64,000 nt of DNA, taken from assembly GCA_035443185.1 (NCBI GenBank), contig DAORRV010000004.1:1-64000 (forward strand). Direction: 5' to 3'. Shown one piece after another: positions 1-8,533 of the stretch. A program made the position numbers and the translations under genes. Position 1 is the stretch's first letter. The number at the start of each line of letters is the position of its first letter. The notes under the pieces were generated by a model, which was not told the DNA's origin, did not search any database, and saw only the letters and a program-made list of their open reading frames with translations. This stretch comes from UBA2330 sp035443185. GTDB lineage: Bacteria > Bacteroidota > Ignavibacteria > Tepidaquicellales > Tepidaquicellaceae.

Positions 1-177
1 AAACTTTTACCTGAAATGTATAAAACTCAATGTACAGATTTTATAAATTTTTTCAACAGGCTTCTGAAATTAAATGATAAAAACAAAAAGAGCATTTATG
101 AAAAGGAAAAATTAATTTCAGAATTAAAATCAGCTCCTCAGACATGGCTTTTAAATAAAACATTAGAAATTTCTTAA
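1..177 (+). CDS. C-terminal end of a helical-repeat paralogue (partial, 5' end outside window)
   Basis: Frame 1 is open from the window edge to a TAA at 175-177, giving 58 residues. The end (LISELKSAPQTWLLNKTLEI) matches in style and position the C-termini of the three full paralogues at 6167, 8534 and 10031, where a charged helix is followed by a K-x-W-L-x-(R/E)-K-L pattern. This is therefore the last part of a fourth copy of the same uncharacterised family. The function is unknown. The assignment rests on short similarity read by eye, so it is probable rather than certain. Confidence 0.6.
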   Translation, partial: KLLPEMYKTQCTDFINFFNRLLKLNDKNKKSIYEKEKLISELKSAPQTWLLNKTLEIS

Positions 178-446
178 TACAATTTTCACAAACCTGTAAA
201 TTATTTAAAATTCGAAACTTTTAATTATGAAAATCCAAGACCACTATGAATTGAGACTTTGGATTTTAATTCTTTATATTAAATTCTTCTTAATTCTTTA
301 TTACTCTTATGTAGTCACCTATCCTGCAAAATTAACCCGATTTTAACAGTAAAAGCTTCATACTTTAATATTAATATTTTAAATCAAAATGGTTAACTTG
401 AATTCAAATTTCAAAGAAATTAAAATAAATTTTATACTTTTATTGA

Positions 447-1547
447 TTGGACATTAAAGATTCAAAATTAAATTATCTGAAGCAACTGGACGGTGTGAGA
501 GCAATTGCAATTACTCTTGTAATCATCTGGCACTATTTTTATCAGTTGACAGGAGATTATTCTGAAGGACCAATGAAATATATAAAATTTATTACATCGT
601 GGACATGGAGCGGAGTAGATTTATTTTTTATATTATCGGGATTTTTAATCGGCAGAATTTTAATTAATAATAAAGGAAGTGAAAATTATTTTAAGACCTT
701 TTACTTAAAAAGAATATTCAGAATATTTCCTGCTTACTATCTTGTCCTTTTTGTATATATAATTTTTATTCTAACAGGAATTTCTGCAAATTTTCCATGG
801 CTGTTTGAAAATCAATTTTCGGTTTTACCTTATTTTTTATTTCTGCAGAATTTCTGGATGGTCATTTACGGGTTTGGTTCTCACTGGCTTGTTGTCACAT
901 GGACCCTGGCTGTCGAAGAACAATTTTATCTGCTGCTGCCTCTTCTTATATATTTTGTCCGGTTAAAATCACTTCCGAAGATTCTTATTACAGGAGTTAT
1001 ATTAGCTCCTGTTATCAGAGCACTTTATGTGGAAGGTGCGTATGTGTTACTTCCAACAAGGATGGACTCTTTGTTATCCGGAGTACTGATTGCATACTTT
1101 TATTTAAACGGAAGTCTTATAAAATTTTTTTCCGGAAAGCAGAAATATTTAATTGCTGTTTTAGTCGCTCTTTTTATTTTCATATTTAACTATAAAAGAC
1201 TGGATTATTTAAGATTTGGAGGAGTTTATATACAAGCATTACTTGTTTTTTTTTATTCAATGTCTTTAGTTTTTCTTTTGACAAATACGAATAAGTTTTT
1301 ACAAAGCTTATTTTCAAATTCTATAATGTCTTTCATCGCAAAAATTTCTTACATGCTTTATCTTACTCATCAGATTTTCAGCGGACTTTTACATCAGTTA
1401 ATTTTAAATCAATCTCCGCAACTTAATAATTATAATGACATTGCTGTTACTTTACTTTCATTAATTGTAACAATTGCTTTTTGTACCGTTTCTTATAAGC
1501 TTTTGGAAAGTCCGTTTATAAATTTTGGAAAGAGATATAAATTTTAG
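447..1547 (+). CDS. Acyltransferase family 3 (OafA/YrhL-type) membrane protein
   Basis: This 366-residue integral membrane protein has about ten hydrophobic segments. The family transfers acyl groups to surface carbohydrates or other exported molecules. The N-terminal signature LDGVRAIAITLVIIWHYF lies at residues 14-31, with the conserved Arg18 and the presumed catalytic His29 spaced as in the acyltransferase_3 family. The length fits the membrane domain alone, without a C-terminal SGNH domain. The start codon is TTG; it is preferred because the first internal ATG (residue 43) would remove the catalytic helix. No clear Shine-Dalgarno is visible. It stands alone between a helical-repeat paralogue and a convergent secreted protein. 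The acceptor substrate cannot be told. Confidence 0.88.
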   Translation: MDIKDSKLNYLKQLDGVRAIAITLVIIWHYFYQLTGDYSEGPMKYIKFITSWTWSGVDLFFILSGFLIGRILINNKGSENYFKTFYLKRIFRIFPAYYLVLFVYIIFILTGISANFPWLFENQFSVLPYFLFLQNFWMVIYGFGSHWLVVTWTLAVEEQFYLLLPLLIYFVRLKSLPKILITGVILAPVIRALYVEGAYVLLPTRMDSLLSGVLIAYFYLNGSLIKFFSGKQKYLIAVLVALFIFIFNYKRLDYLRFGGVYIQALLVFFYSMSLVFLLTNTNKFLQSLFSNSIMSFIAKISYMLYLTHQIFSGLLHQLILNQSPQLNNYNDIAVTLLSLIVTIAFCTVSYKLLESPFINFGKRYKF

Positions 1548-1677
1548 ATAACTTATTAATAATTATTTACTGTGTCTAAATGTTGTACACACCTCATATT
1601 TCCTTTTTACTATCATTACCGGCTTAAACAGCTCCGTTCAAATTCCTGCTTATTCTTCAATTTTTTTTGTCATATAT

Positions 1678-1741
1678 CTTCCCGGTTTTATCTTGGGGGA
1701 TATCACAGGGAAGGTCAGCAGTAAAAATAATAACCCTCCAT
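1678..1741. repeat. Intergenic hairpin repeat, copy 1
   Basis: An imperfect hairpin with CTTCCC and GGGAAG arms is followed by a stretch (1708-1739) that is close to one at 7767-7798. Both contain GGGAAGG, then (A)GCAGTAAAAATA and TAACCC. It sits in the 545-base gap between the acyltransferase and the convergent repeat protein, which otherwise holds only AT-rich sequence and the terminator at 1939-1962. The nature is unknown. It could be a decayed repetitive extragenic element. Confidence 0.4.
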
Positions 1742-1938
1742 AATGATTTTCATTCTTTTGCCAAATAGCTTGAGTATCCGGAATTAATAAAAATTAATTG
1801 TTAAAATTATTATTGTAAATTTAAGATAAACTGATTTTTTCATTTTAAAAAATTAATTTATAAGTATTTAAAAAATAAGAATTCTTAATTTCAATAAGCC
1901 CGGTAAACCCAAAAACACGGTATAACTTAAAAATATTA

Positions 1939-1962
1939 AAGCCGGCAGATTTTTCTACCGGC
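1939..1962 (-). terminator. Intrinsic terminator of the dockerin-like repeat protein gene
   Basis: An AAGCCGG-x-AGA / TCT-x-CCGGCTT hairpin has one internal mismatch and a short T-rich loop. On the minus strand it is followed by a T-rich run. It lies about 130 bases past the stop of the convergent minus-strand gene. A near twin occurs at 11521-11540. Confidence 0.6.
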
Positions 1963-2092
1963 TTAATTAAATCTTCAATGTTTCCCGAAGTGACGCCTTA
2001 GGAGCAATTATTATTCTTCATTCAATTTAAATTCCATTAATACAGCTGCAAATTAATTTCAAACAATTTATAATTTAATATTTAATATTAAA

Positions 2093-5000
2093 TTACGGTG
2101 TTATTTTCCCAACAAAATTTAACGCATTATTATCAGCTATAGACGCATCAGCAAGATCAACTAATTCATCTCCTGTCACATCCGAAACGACATATCCGCT
2201 TCCAAAATTAAATGCATCATTGTCTATAAATTGATTGTCGTCTATATCAATGATCCCGTCCTGATTTACATCACCGCTATACAGGCAGAACTTAGAGCTT
2301 TTTTGAACCATATTATTTCCGAATGCCTTTGTAATATTGTCAGTGAAATCATAATTAAGTCCGGTACCCAGTGTATAAGACTGCGGCGTTTTGCTCCATG
2401 TTTCAATCGAGTTTCTGTGCTTTGTCTGAAGATAATACGTTCCTGTTCCGGCATTGGAAAAAAGAAAACTTCCCGTATATGTAACTGAGTCAATTATTGA
2501 TTTTGCTGAATCAACTATTGCATATGGTGAGGATGAATTTCTTAAATATACTCGTGCCGTATCACGCATATTAAGTCTTGTTGTCGGCACATTATAAAAA
2601 CCTTCCATTATTAATTTAATAGTTGACACAACTGCGGATGTTGAACTTGCTGACCATCGGGAGTAAGCATCAATACCTGATAATGTAATATTATTGGCAA
2701 CTGTATTGACAGTTCCGCCGCGAGCAACCCAGCTTGATCCTGTGTTTGTTGATCTGAACAAAGTTAAAGCAGGTTCCACTTTTCCGTTTAATTCGGATTC
2801 ATCATATTTGAAAACTAATGTTGCATTAAGTCCTGTGTTTGTCGAGGGTGTAATGTCAAAATATCTTAAAATGCTTGTATTACCGGATAAGCCGTTCTGC
2901 GGAGTATGACCTCTTTTGATCTCAGTGCTTCCAAGATTTGAGGCAGTTGTAAGAATTGATCCAAACCCTGCAACATTCAAAGAACTTGGTGCATTAAGAT
3001 TTCGGGTAGTAATTATGTAGCCTGAATTTCCCTTAACCGTGTTACCTGGAGTTTCTGTAAGATAGCCAGTTGGAGAAACCGTAATGACATTACCGTTTAG
3101 ATCAAGATCACCAATTATCACCGAAAGAGTGTCATTAACGGGAACATTTGCAAGAAGTACTGTTCCGGTAGGATTGTTAATACGTAATCCGTAATAAGTG
3201 ATGTTTGCTGCAGATATATTCTGTACATCGGATCCGTTATATTCAATTGTGCTTCCGGTATTTGAGAGCGTTCCGTTTTGAATTATTGGATTTGATGCAG
3301 TGAATTTTGCTGTGTTACTACCCATAAGGAATACCGCGCCGGTATTAATGTTCGTACTATGAAACTGATGCCCGCTTGTCAATGTAACGACTGAACCGGA
3401 AATTATATTTGCTGTGGTGGACCATGAACCTGTTCCAGACAATGTTGAAGTTGAATCAAATTTAAATTCAGGAGTTGCAACTGATCCGTTATTTATAAAT
3501 ACTGCTCCAAAAAACACAACCGTAGAACCTGCGCCTGTCATTGTTCCGTTATTTGTAAGATTACCATAAATAGATACTACATAGACGACAGAGTTTCCTG
3601 AATAAAATGTTGCGCCGGCGTTGATAACTACATTTCCGTTTACCCTGCAAGTGTAAGGATTAGTGGTTGCAGCTACGGATGCGGTTCCTGAAAAGACATT
3701 TAAATTAGCGTTAAAGTTTGAGCCCGCTCTTGGATCAATTTGCACAGTATTCTGAGTCCTTACTGTACCTGAATTTACAACTGTCCCTCCGCTTAAAATC
3801 GCAAATCTACCCGAACTAAATGTGAAGATAAAACCATTCGCGGTAAATATTCCACCTGTTTTTATTTCAAACAAGGAACCTGTCCCTGCGGGAGAAAACG
3901 TTACATCATTTAATAGTGTGACATTTCCATTAGAACTTATATGAATTTCCAGTCCTGTATAAGTGCCATTACCGGAAACAGTGCAGGTCGAATCGAATGT
4001 AAAATAAGGTGATGCAATTGAACCTGTATTTACAAGTACTGCTCCAAAAAACCTAACCGAAGAGCCCGCACCTGTCATTGTTCCGTTATTTGTTAAATTT
4101 CCATAAATCGATACTGTATATACGGAGGAGTTTCCTGAATAAAATGTTGCGCCTGAGTTTATAACTACATTTCCGTTTACCCTGCAAGTGTAAGGATTAG
4201 TGGTTGCAGCTACGGATGCGGTTCCTGAAAAGACATTTAAATTAGCGTTAAAGTTTGAGCCCGCTCTTGGATCAATTTGCACAGTATTCTGAGTCCTTAC
4301 TGTACCTGAATTTACAACTGTCCCTCCGCTTAAAATCGCAAATCTACCCGAACTAAATGTGAAGATAAAACCATTCGCGGTAAATATTCCACCTGTTTTT
4401 ATTTCAAACAAGGAACCTGTCCCTGCGGGAGAAAACGTTACATCATTTAATAGTGTGACATTTCCATTAGAACTTATATGAATTTCCAGTCCTGTATAAG
4501 TGCCATTACCGGAAACAGTGCAGGTCGAATCGAATGTAAAATAAGGTGATGCAATTGAACCTGTATTTACAAGTACTGCTCCAAAAAACCTAACCGAAGA
4601 GCCCGCACCTGTCATTGTTCCGTTATTTGTTAAATTTCCATAAATCGATACTGTATATACGGAGGAGTTTCCTGAATAAAATGTTGCGCCTGAGTTTATA
4701 ACTACATTTCCATTTACCCTGCAAGTGTTTGGATTACCGTTTGACGTAACAGTGGTTGTTCCTGAAAAGACATTTAGATCAGCATTAAAGTTTGAGCCGG
4801 TTCTTGGATCGACAGTCACAGTATTCTGAGTCCTTACTGTACCTGAATTTACAACTGTCCCACCGGTTAAAATCGCAAATCTACCCGAACTAAATGTGAA
4901 GATATTACTATTAGGCGAAAATATTCCGCCTGTTTTAATTTCAAATAAACTTTCTCCTCCATTGGGAGCAAAAACGCCATTACTTGTTAGAGTTACATTT

Positions 5001-5719
5001 CCATTAGGATTTATATATATCTGACTACTTTTTAAAGTACCAATGCCGGAAGCAGAGGTGGTAGAATCAAATGTGAATATATACGGCTCAATATTACCGC
5101 TGTTTGACAAAGATGATCCGTAAAACTTCAGATGCCCCCAACCTGTAATTGTACCGTTAACTGTCAGACTTCCTTTAATAATTAAAGTATATATGACTGA
5201 TTCACCTGTCCAGAGACCGGCTCCGGCATCGATTATTACGTTTCCATTTAATGTGGCAGTATAAGATTGGTAATTACGAACATCAAGTATTCCCGAATTA
5301 ACTCTTAATATTGCGCTGAAATTTGAACCGTTTAATGGATACAGATTTCCCCCTATTGAGAATTGAAATGTTCCTGCACCGGTGACAGAAGTACCTGAGT
5401 TTAATGTTAATGTTGTAATGGGATATGTTAAAACTATTCCGCTATTTATTGAGATAGTCCCCATTAGGTTTAACTCACTGACTGATACATTTGCTGTTAC
5501 CGTCACAGTATGGTTGATTGTAGTTTGACTACTGTTTGCAGAAGTTGGAGTGCTTGATGCAGACATCCATGTTGCTCCGCCGTTGGTTGAGACTTCCCAG
5601 GTTGAGTTTGCATTCCAGTTTCCTGATGCGATTGATCTGTACAGCTGAGCATCTGCTGAACTGCTGATTAGAACCATAAATAAAAACAGTCCTGCAAAAC
5701 ATTTTAGAAATTTTTTCAT
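2093..5719 (-). CDS. Large secreted beta-repeat protein with C-terminal dockerin-like domain
   Basis: This 1208-residue protein has a signal peptide at residues 1-24 (basic start, hydrophobic core, cleavage after ADA). Residues about 25-870 form Gly/Asn/Ser/Thr-rich repeats of the type that folds into a parallel beta-solenoid, with recurring NGNVVIN, SIYGNLTNNGT and FEIKTGG blocks. Two units of 179 residues (roughly 339-517 and 518-696) are identical because the DNA is a perfect tandem repeat. Residues about 1060-1140 form a beta-sandwich-like module. The end (about 1145-1208) holds two EF-hand-like loops, DVNQDGIIDIDD and DVTGDELVDLAD, typical of type I dockerin repeats. It lacks the T9SS sorting domain seen in the genes at 11671, 13956 and 16558. 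AGGAG sits 6 bases before the ATG. A surface or cell-wall adhesin role is inferred, not shown. Confidence 0.85.
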   Translation of the reverse strand: MKKFLKCFAGLFLFMVLISSSADAQLYRSIASGNWNANSTWEVSTNGGATWMSASSTPTSANSSQTTINHTVTVTANVSVSELNLMGTISINSGIVLTYPITTLTLNSGTSVTGAGTFQFSIGGNLYPLNGSNFSAILRVNSGILDVRNYQSYTATLNGNVIIDAGAGLWTGESVIYTLIIKGSLTVNGTITGWGHLKFYGSSLSNSGNIEPYIFTFDSTTSASGIGTLKSSQIYINPNGNVTLTSNGVFAPNGGESLFEIKTGGIFSPNSNIFTFSSGRFAILTGGTVVNSGTVRTQNTVTVDPRTGSNFNADLNVFSGTTTVTSNGNPNTCRVNGNVVINSGATFYSGNSSVYTVSIYGNLTNNGTMTGAGSSVRFFGAVLVNTGSIASPYFTFDSTCTVSGNGTYTGLEIHISSNGNVTLLNDVTFSPAGTGSLFEIKTGGIFTANGFIFTFSSGRFAILSGGTVVNSGTVRTQNTVQIDPRAGSNFNANLNVFSGTASVAATTNPYTCRVNGNVVINSGATFYSGNSSVYTVSIYGNLTNNGTMTGAGSSVRFFGAVLVNTGSIASPYFTFDSTCTVSGNGTYTGLEIHISSNGNVTLLNDVTFSPAGTGSLFEIKTGGIFTANGFIFTFSSGRFAILSGGTVVNSGTVRTQNTVQIDPRAGSNFNANLNVFSGTASVAATTNPYTCRVNGNVVINAGATFYSGNSVVYVVSIYGNLTNNGTMTGAGSTVVFFGAVFINNGSVATPEFKFDSTSTLSGTGSWSTTANIISGSVVTLTSGHQFHSTNINTGAVFLMGSNTAKFTASNPIIQNGTLSNTGSTIEYNGSDVQNISAANITYYGLRINNPTGTVLLANVPVNDTLSVIIGDLDLNGNVITVSPTGYLTETPGNTVKGNSGYIITTRNLNAPSSLNVAGFGSILTTASNLGSTEIKRGHTPQNGLSGNTSILRYFDITPSTNTGLNATLVFKYDESELNGKVEPALTLFRSTNTGSSWVARGGTVNTVANNITLSGIDAYSRWSASSTSAVVSTIKLIMEGFYNVPTTRLNMRDTARVYLRNSSSPYAIVDSAKSIIDSVTYTGSFLFSNAGTGTYYLQTKHRNSIETWSKTPQSYTLGTGLNYDFTDNITKAFGNNMVQKSSKFCLYSGDVNQDGIIDIDDNQFIDNDAFNFGSGYVVSDVTGDELVDLADASIADNNALNFVGKITP
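3631..4167 (-). repeat. 537-bp tandem repeat, unit 1
   Basis: This unit matches 4168-4704 base for base wherever I compared them, at a fixed offset of 537 bases (179 codons), inside the repeat protein gene. Identity breaks down just outside the two units (for example GCGCCGGCG versus GCGCCTGAG on the left). A less similar copy of the same protein module flanks each side. This is a very recent in-frame duplication. Confidence 0.93.
4168..4704 (-). repeat. 537-bp tandem repeat, unit 2
   Basis: This is the second unit of the direct tandem repeat. The junction with unit 1 is exact and keeps the reading frame. Units of such length and identity are prone to expansion or contraction by slippage or recombination, so copy number may differ between strains or be collapsed in assembly. 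Confidence 0.93.
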
Positions 5720-5867
5720 TTAATCTCCTTTCTGAAGAGTTTTTTATTTTTAAATTTATTTATTGAAATTTACTGCTCAAAATTATATTCCGGATTTATT
5801 ATTTTAATTATCCGAATTCATTAAAACTTTCTATTTAAAATTTAACATTTAAAATTTGAAATTAAAA

Positions 5868-5966
5868 AGATACCCCTCAATACTTTGTGATATTAACTTA
5901 ATCTTTACCAAGTTAAGTCGTATGGCGTACGATGAATGATAATAGATTTGTATGTGAGAGGTATCT
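5868..5966 (-). ncRNA. Candidate structured RNA (three-way-junction-like fold)
   Basis: Long-range arms at 5868-5878 and 5956-5966 pair at 10 of 11 positions (AGATACC-x-CTC with GAG-x-GGTATCT). They enclose two perfect hairpins: 5893-5899 with 5910-5916 (TTAACTT/AAGTTAA) and 5918-5922 with 5928-5932 (TCGTA/TACGA). On the minus strand the closing arm is followed at once by five T residues, as in an intrinsic terminator. It lies 150-250 bases upstream of the minus-strand repeat protein gene. The 447-base gap around it shows nothing else recognisable. It could be a leader attenuator, a small RNA or chance. No known family was recognised. Confidence 0.35.
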
Positions 5967-6166
5967 GTTTAAGGTCTGTATATTTACTCATCATTTACGC
6001 CATTTAAACAAAAATAAAATTAACGTCAATGTTTGTCAAAGAAAACAATTTCGGGATTTAGAACATACGATTTAAACCAATTGTAATATTATGTGCAAAA
6101 ACCTTTAATAACTCAAACATTAAAGCTATTTTGAAATCAATATTTTAGCAGATATAAATAGTTGAT

Positions 6167-7600
6167 ATGCAAAACACAAAAATAATTAAGTTTCTGAAAA
6201 CTCTTAATCAGTATGAAATTACGCAGTTTAAAGATTTTGTTAACTCACCTGCATTCAATAAAAATAAAAATGTAATTAAACTGTTTGATGAACTGAAAAA
6301 ATTTTATCCAAAATTTAAGAATGATGATCTGTCTGAGGAAATTATTTACGGAAAAGTGTTTCCCGGGGAGAAGTTTGATTATTTTAAATTAAGAAATGCA
6401 ACTTCTGATCTGCTCGTGCTCGGTAAGGAATTTTTTTCTTACATTAAATTCAAAAAGAGCAATATAAAGGATTTATTTCTGCTTGAAGAATTGAGGAAAA
6501 GAAATCTCGATAATATTTACGAACAGACATACAAAGCTGCCTTTAAGCAGAATGAAGAAATAAAGGTTAAGGATGAAATATATATGTATCACAAAATGAA
6601 TCTGACTGAAGAGTTACTTTCATTTAACGTTATCAAAAAACCGAATGCAATTTTTCATTTCCAGCAGGACATGCTTGATATCTTCATAAGGTATTCTCTC
6701 ATTAGATTCTTAAAGTTTTATGATGTCATGCTTCATGAAGGCGGGCAAAATAATTATAAATATGAAATGGGAATGTTTGAAGAGGTACTAAAATACTTAA
6801 AGAATAATAAAATCGATGATAATCCGACATTACTGGTCTACTATAATATTATTTTGCTGATGAAGGAAAAAAAGGATAAAAATTATTATGAGCTGAAGAG
6901 TCTTAAAACAAAATATATAAATGAACTCAGTGCGCGCGACAGGTATATGACATGGATTCACATGAACAGTTACTGTGTATCGATGTTTAACAACTGCTCC
7001 AGGACCGATCTGCTCAGAGAACAGTTTGAACTTATGAAAGAAAACACAGAAGATGATACCAGGAAACTTGGCAAGATCCTTTATCCGGATTTTTTAAATG
7101 AAGTGAAAATAGCTGTCAGAGTTAATGAATTTAAATGGGCAGAAGATTATATTGTCAGGTTTAGTGAGAAGCTTGAAGTGGAAAAAGAAAGCACCCTGAA
7201 TTTCTGTTATGGTTATATCAGCTATAAGAAAGGAGATCTTGATGAAGCTCTGAAATTATTTTCGAAAACATATTTTACTTTATTTATTATAAAAGTTCAG
7301 GTCAAAATATTGCAGCTTCAGATCTGTTTTGAAAAAGAGTATTTTGACCAGGCAGTTTCATTGATAGATTCTTTCAGACATTATCTGAAACGGGAAGTAA
7401 CTATAAAGGAAATTTTCAGAATGTCTTTTTATGAATTTCTCCGCCTTACAAACGAGCTTATACGATTAAGAACTAATTATTACGGAAGTGATAATGATTT
7501 CTATAAAGAAAAGCTTAAAAATGAAATTAGTAATTTGAAAAATAATCAGTTTGGGATAAAACTGTGGCTGAAAGAAAAGTTGAACGTTGAAAGCAGATAG
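6167..7600 (+). CDS. Uncharacterised helical-repeat protein, paralogue 2
   Basis: This 477-residue protein is cytoplasmic by sequence (no signal peptide, no membrane segment) and predicted almost wholly helical. Residues about 1-90 form a conserved N-terminal module with the landmarks FKDFVNSPAFNKNKNVIKLF at 21-40 and a K-(V/L)-FPG/E-x-(K/N)-(F/Y) block near 63-70. The rest looks like degenerate TPR repeats, for example around residues 330-400 (CYGYISYKKGDLDEALKLF). It is the more diverged member of the family at 8534 and 10031. I recall similar proteins of unknown role in Bacteroidota genomes but cannot name a function. A protein-scaffold role would fit helical repeats; this is inference. 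Confidence 0.8.
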   Translation: MQNTKIIKFLKTLNQYEITQFKDFVNSPAFNKNKNVIKLFDELKKFYPKFKNDDLSEEIIYGKVFPGEKFDYFKLRNATSDLLVLGKEFFSYIKFKKSNIKDLFLLEELRKRNLDNIYEQTYKAAFKQNEEIKVKDEIYMYHKMNLTEELLSFNVIKKPNAIFHFQQDMLDIFIRYSLIRFLKFYDVMLHEGGQNNYKYEMGMFEEVLKYLKNNKIDDNPTLLVYYNIILLMKEKKDKNYYELKSLKTKYINELSARDRYMTWIHMNSYCVSMFNNCSRTDLLREQFELMKENTEDDTRKLGKILYPDFLNEVKIAVRVNEFKWAEDYIVRFSEKLEVEKESTLNFCYGYISYKKGDLDEALKLFSKTYFTLFIIKVQVKILQLQICFEKEYFDQAVSLIDSFRHYLKREVTIKEIFRMSFYEFLRLTNELIRLRTNYYGSDNDFYKEKLKNEISNLKNNQFGIKLWLKEKLNVESR

Positions 7601-7734
7601 TTTTGTCAATCGGCAATAGTTATCGTGAATAATACACTTTTCAACTGCAATTATCATTTATCAATCCCCAATCCCAAATCAAAGGCACTACCCCCTATCC
7701 CTGCAAAATTAAAAGTAATTGAATTGCCTTAAAA

Positions 7735-7850
7735 CCTTCCCATTTCCTTCACGGGGGGAATTCGATGGGAAGGCAGGCAGTAAAAATATTAACCCGTCAT
7801 ACCGGTAATGTCATTAAGGAAAAAATGTTCGCGTACATTTTTCCGGGTTA
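7735..7850. repeat. Intergenic hairpin repeat, copy 2, with a second nested hairpin
   Basis: The first hairpin pairs 7735-7743 with 7765-7773 (CCTTCCCAT/ATGGGAAGG). It is followed by sequence close to 1708-1739. A second structure has outer arms 7790-7796 and 7844-7850 (TAACCCG/CGGGTTA) around an A-run/T-run stem with loop TTCGCGT. Just before it, 7694-7712 (CCTATCCCTGCAAAATTAA) recurs almost exactly at 318-335. It lies between convergent genes and could also act as a bidirectional terminator. The origin is unknown. Confidence 0.45.
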
Positions 7851-7888
7851 CTATTTTATTTTAATGAACAGTTGGAAATTTTGAACAT

Positions 7889-8293
7889 TTATTGTTCAGA
7901 TATTTTTCTTGTTTCAGTCACGCCATTTACTTCAATTTTATATGAAAAATCTTTTAAAGCTGTTATTTCTGTTGGTTTGAAATGTACGCAGTATGTACCG
8001 GGTAGCATTTCACCGTCAACAAGATAATCTATAACTTTTCCATTGCTGTCAATTACATTTAGAATTACAACAGCTGCCTTTATCAAATTAAACTTAATTA
8101 AAATTACTTCATTTGATTCAGTCTCTTCATTCTGATAAAGTATAAAAAGCTTATTTTGCAGATTTGTATCTGCTTCTGTAATTTCCTTAGATAAATTTGA
8201 TGAATCAATATTTTTGTCCTGTGATTTTGAATCACTTGCTGATACTAAGCACAGTATAATCAGTAACTGAATTGTGTAAATTACTTTTGACAT
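7889..8293 (-). CDS. Small secreted protein resembling an isolated T9SS/FlgD-type beta-sandwich domain
   Basis: This 134-residue protein has an N-terminal signal peptide (hydrophobic IYTIQLLIILCLVSASDSKS, cleavage near residue 23-25) and an AAGGAG site 7 bases before the ATG. Residues about 65-134 follow the pattern of the type A sorting domain seen in the neighbouring cargo proteins: V-x-L-x-V-x-D-x-x-G-K-V, then G-x-Y-x-V-x-F, then Y-x-I-x-V-x-G-x-x-x-x-R-K-I. It lacks the NYPNPFNP start of that domain and has no cargo region. The function is not known. It sits between two helical-repeat paralogues on the opposite strand. Confidence 0.72.
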   Translation of the reverse strand: MSKVIYTIQLLIILCLVSASDSKSQDKNIDSSNLSKEITEADTNLQNKLFILYQNEETESNEVILIKFNLIKAAVVILNVIDSNGKVIDYLVDGEMLPGTYCVHFKPTEITALKDFSYKIEVNGVTETRKISEQ

Positions 8294-8533
8294 TTTTTCT
8301 CCTTTGGGTTAGGTTTTTAATTTATTGATACAAAAATATATCAGAATGATTCTTAATCCAAAGAAACTTTTTGGCAGGTTTCATAACTCATATAAATAAT
8401 ATATCTGAATAAAATGCCTGTTAAGAGCTAAATTTGAAACATATTGCATATTCAAAGACAGATTTCTTCTAAATTTCAGGGTGTTGTATATTTGTTTTAC
8501 AATTAATATTTTGTATCTCAATTATTAAAAAAT

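Noticed and set aside
899..1189. Open frame overlapping the acyltransferase gene
   Set aside because: It lies within a well-supported membrane protein gene in another frame and shows no protein-like pattern of its own.
3631..4704. Transposon or insertion-sequence explanation for the long direct repeat
   Set aside because: The repeat is in frame, tandem, has no inverted ends and encodes the same module as its neighbours. A plain tandem duplication explains it.
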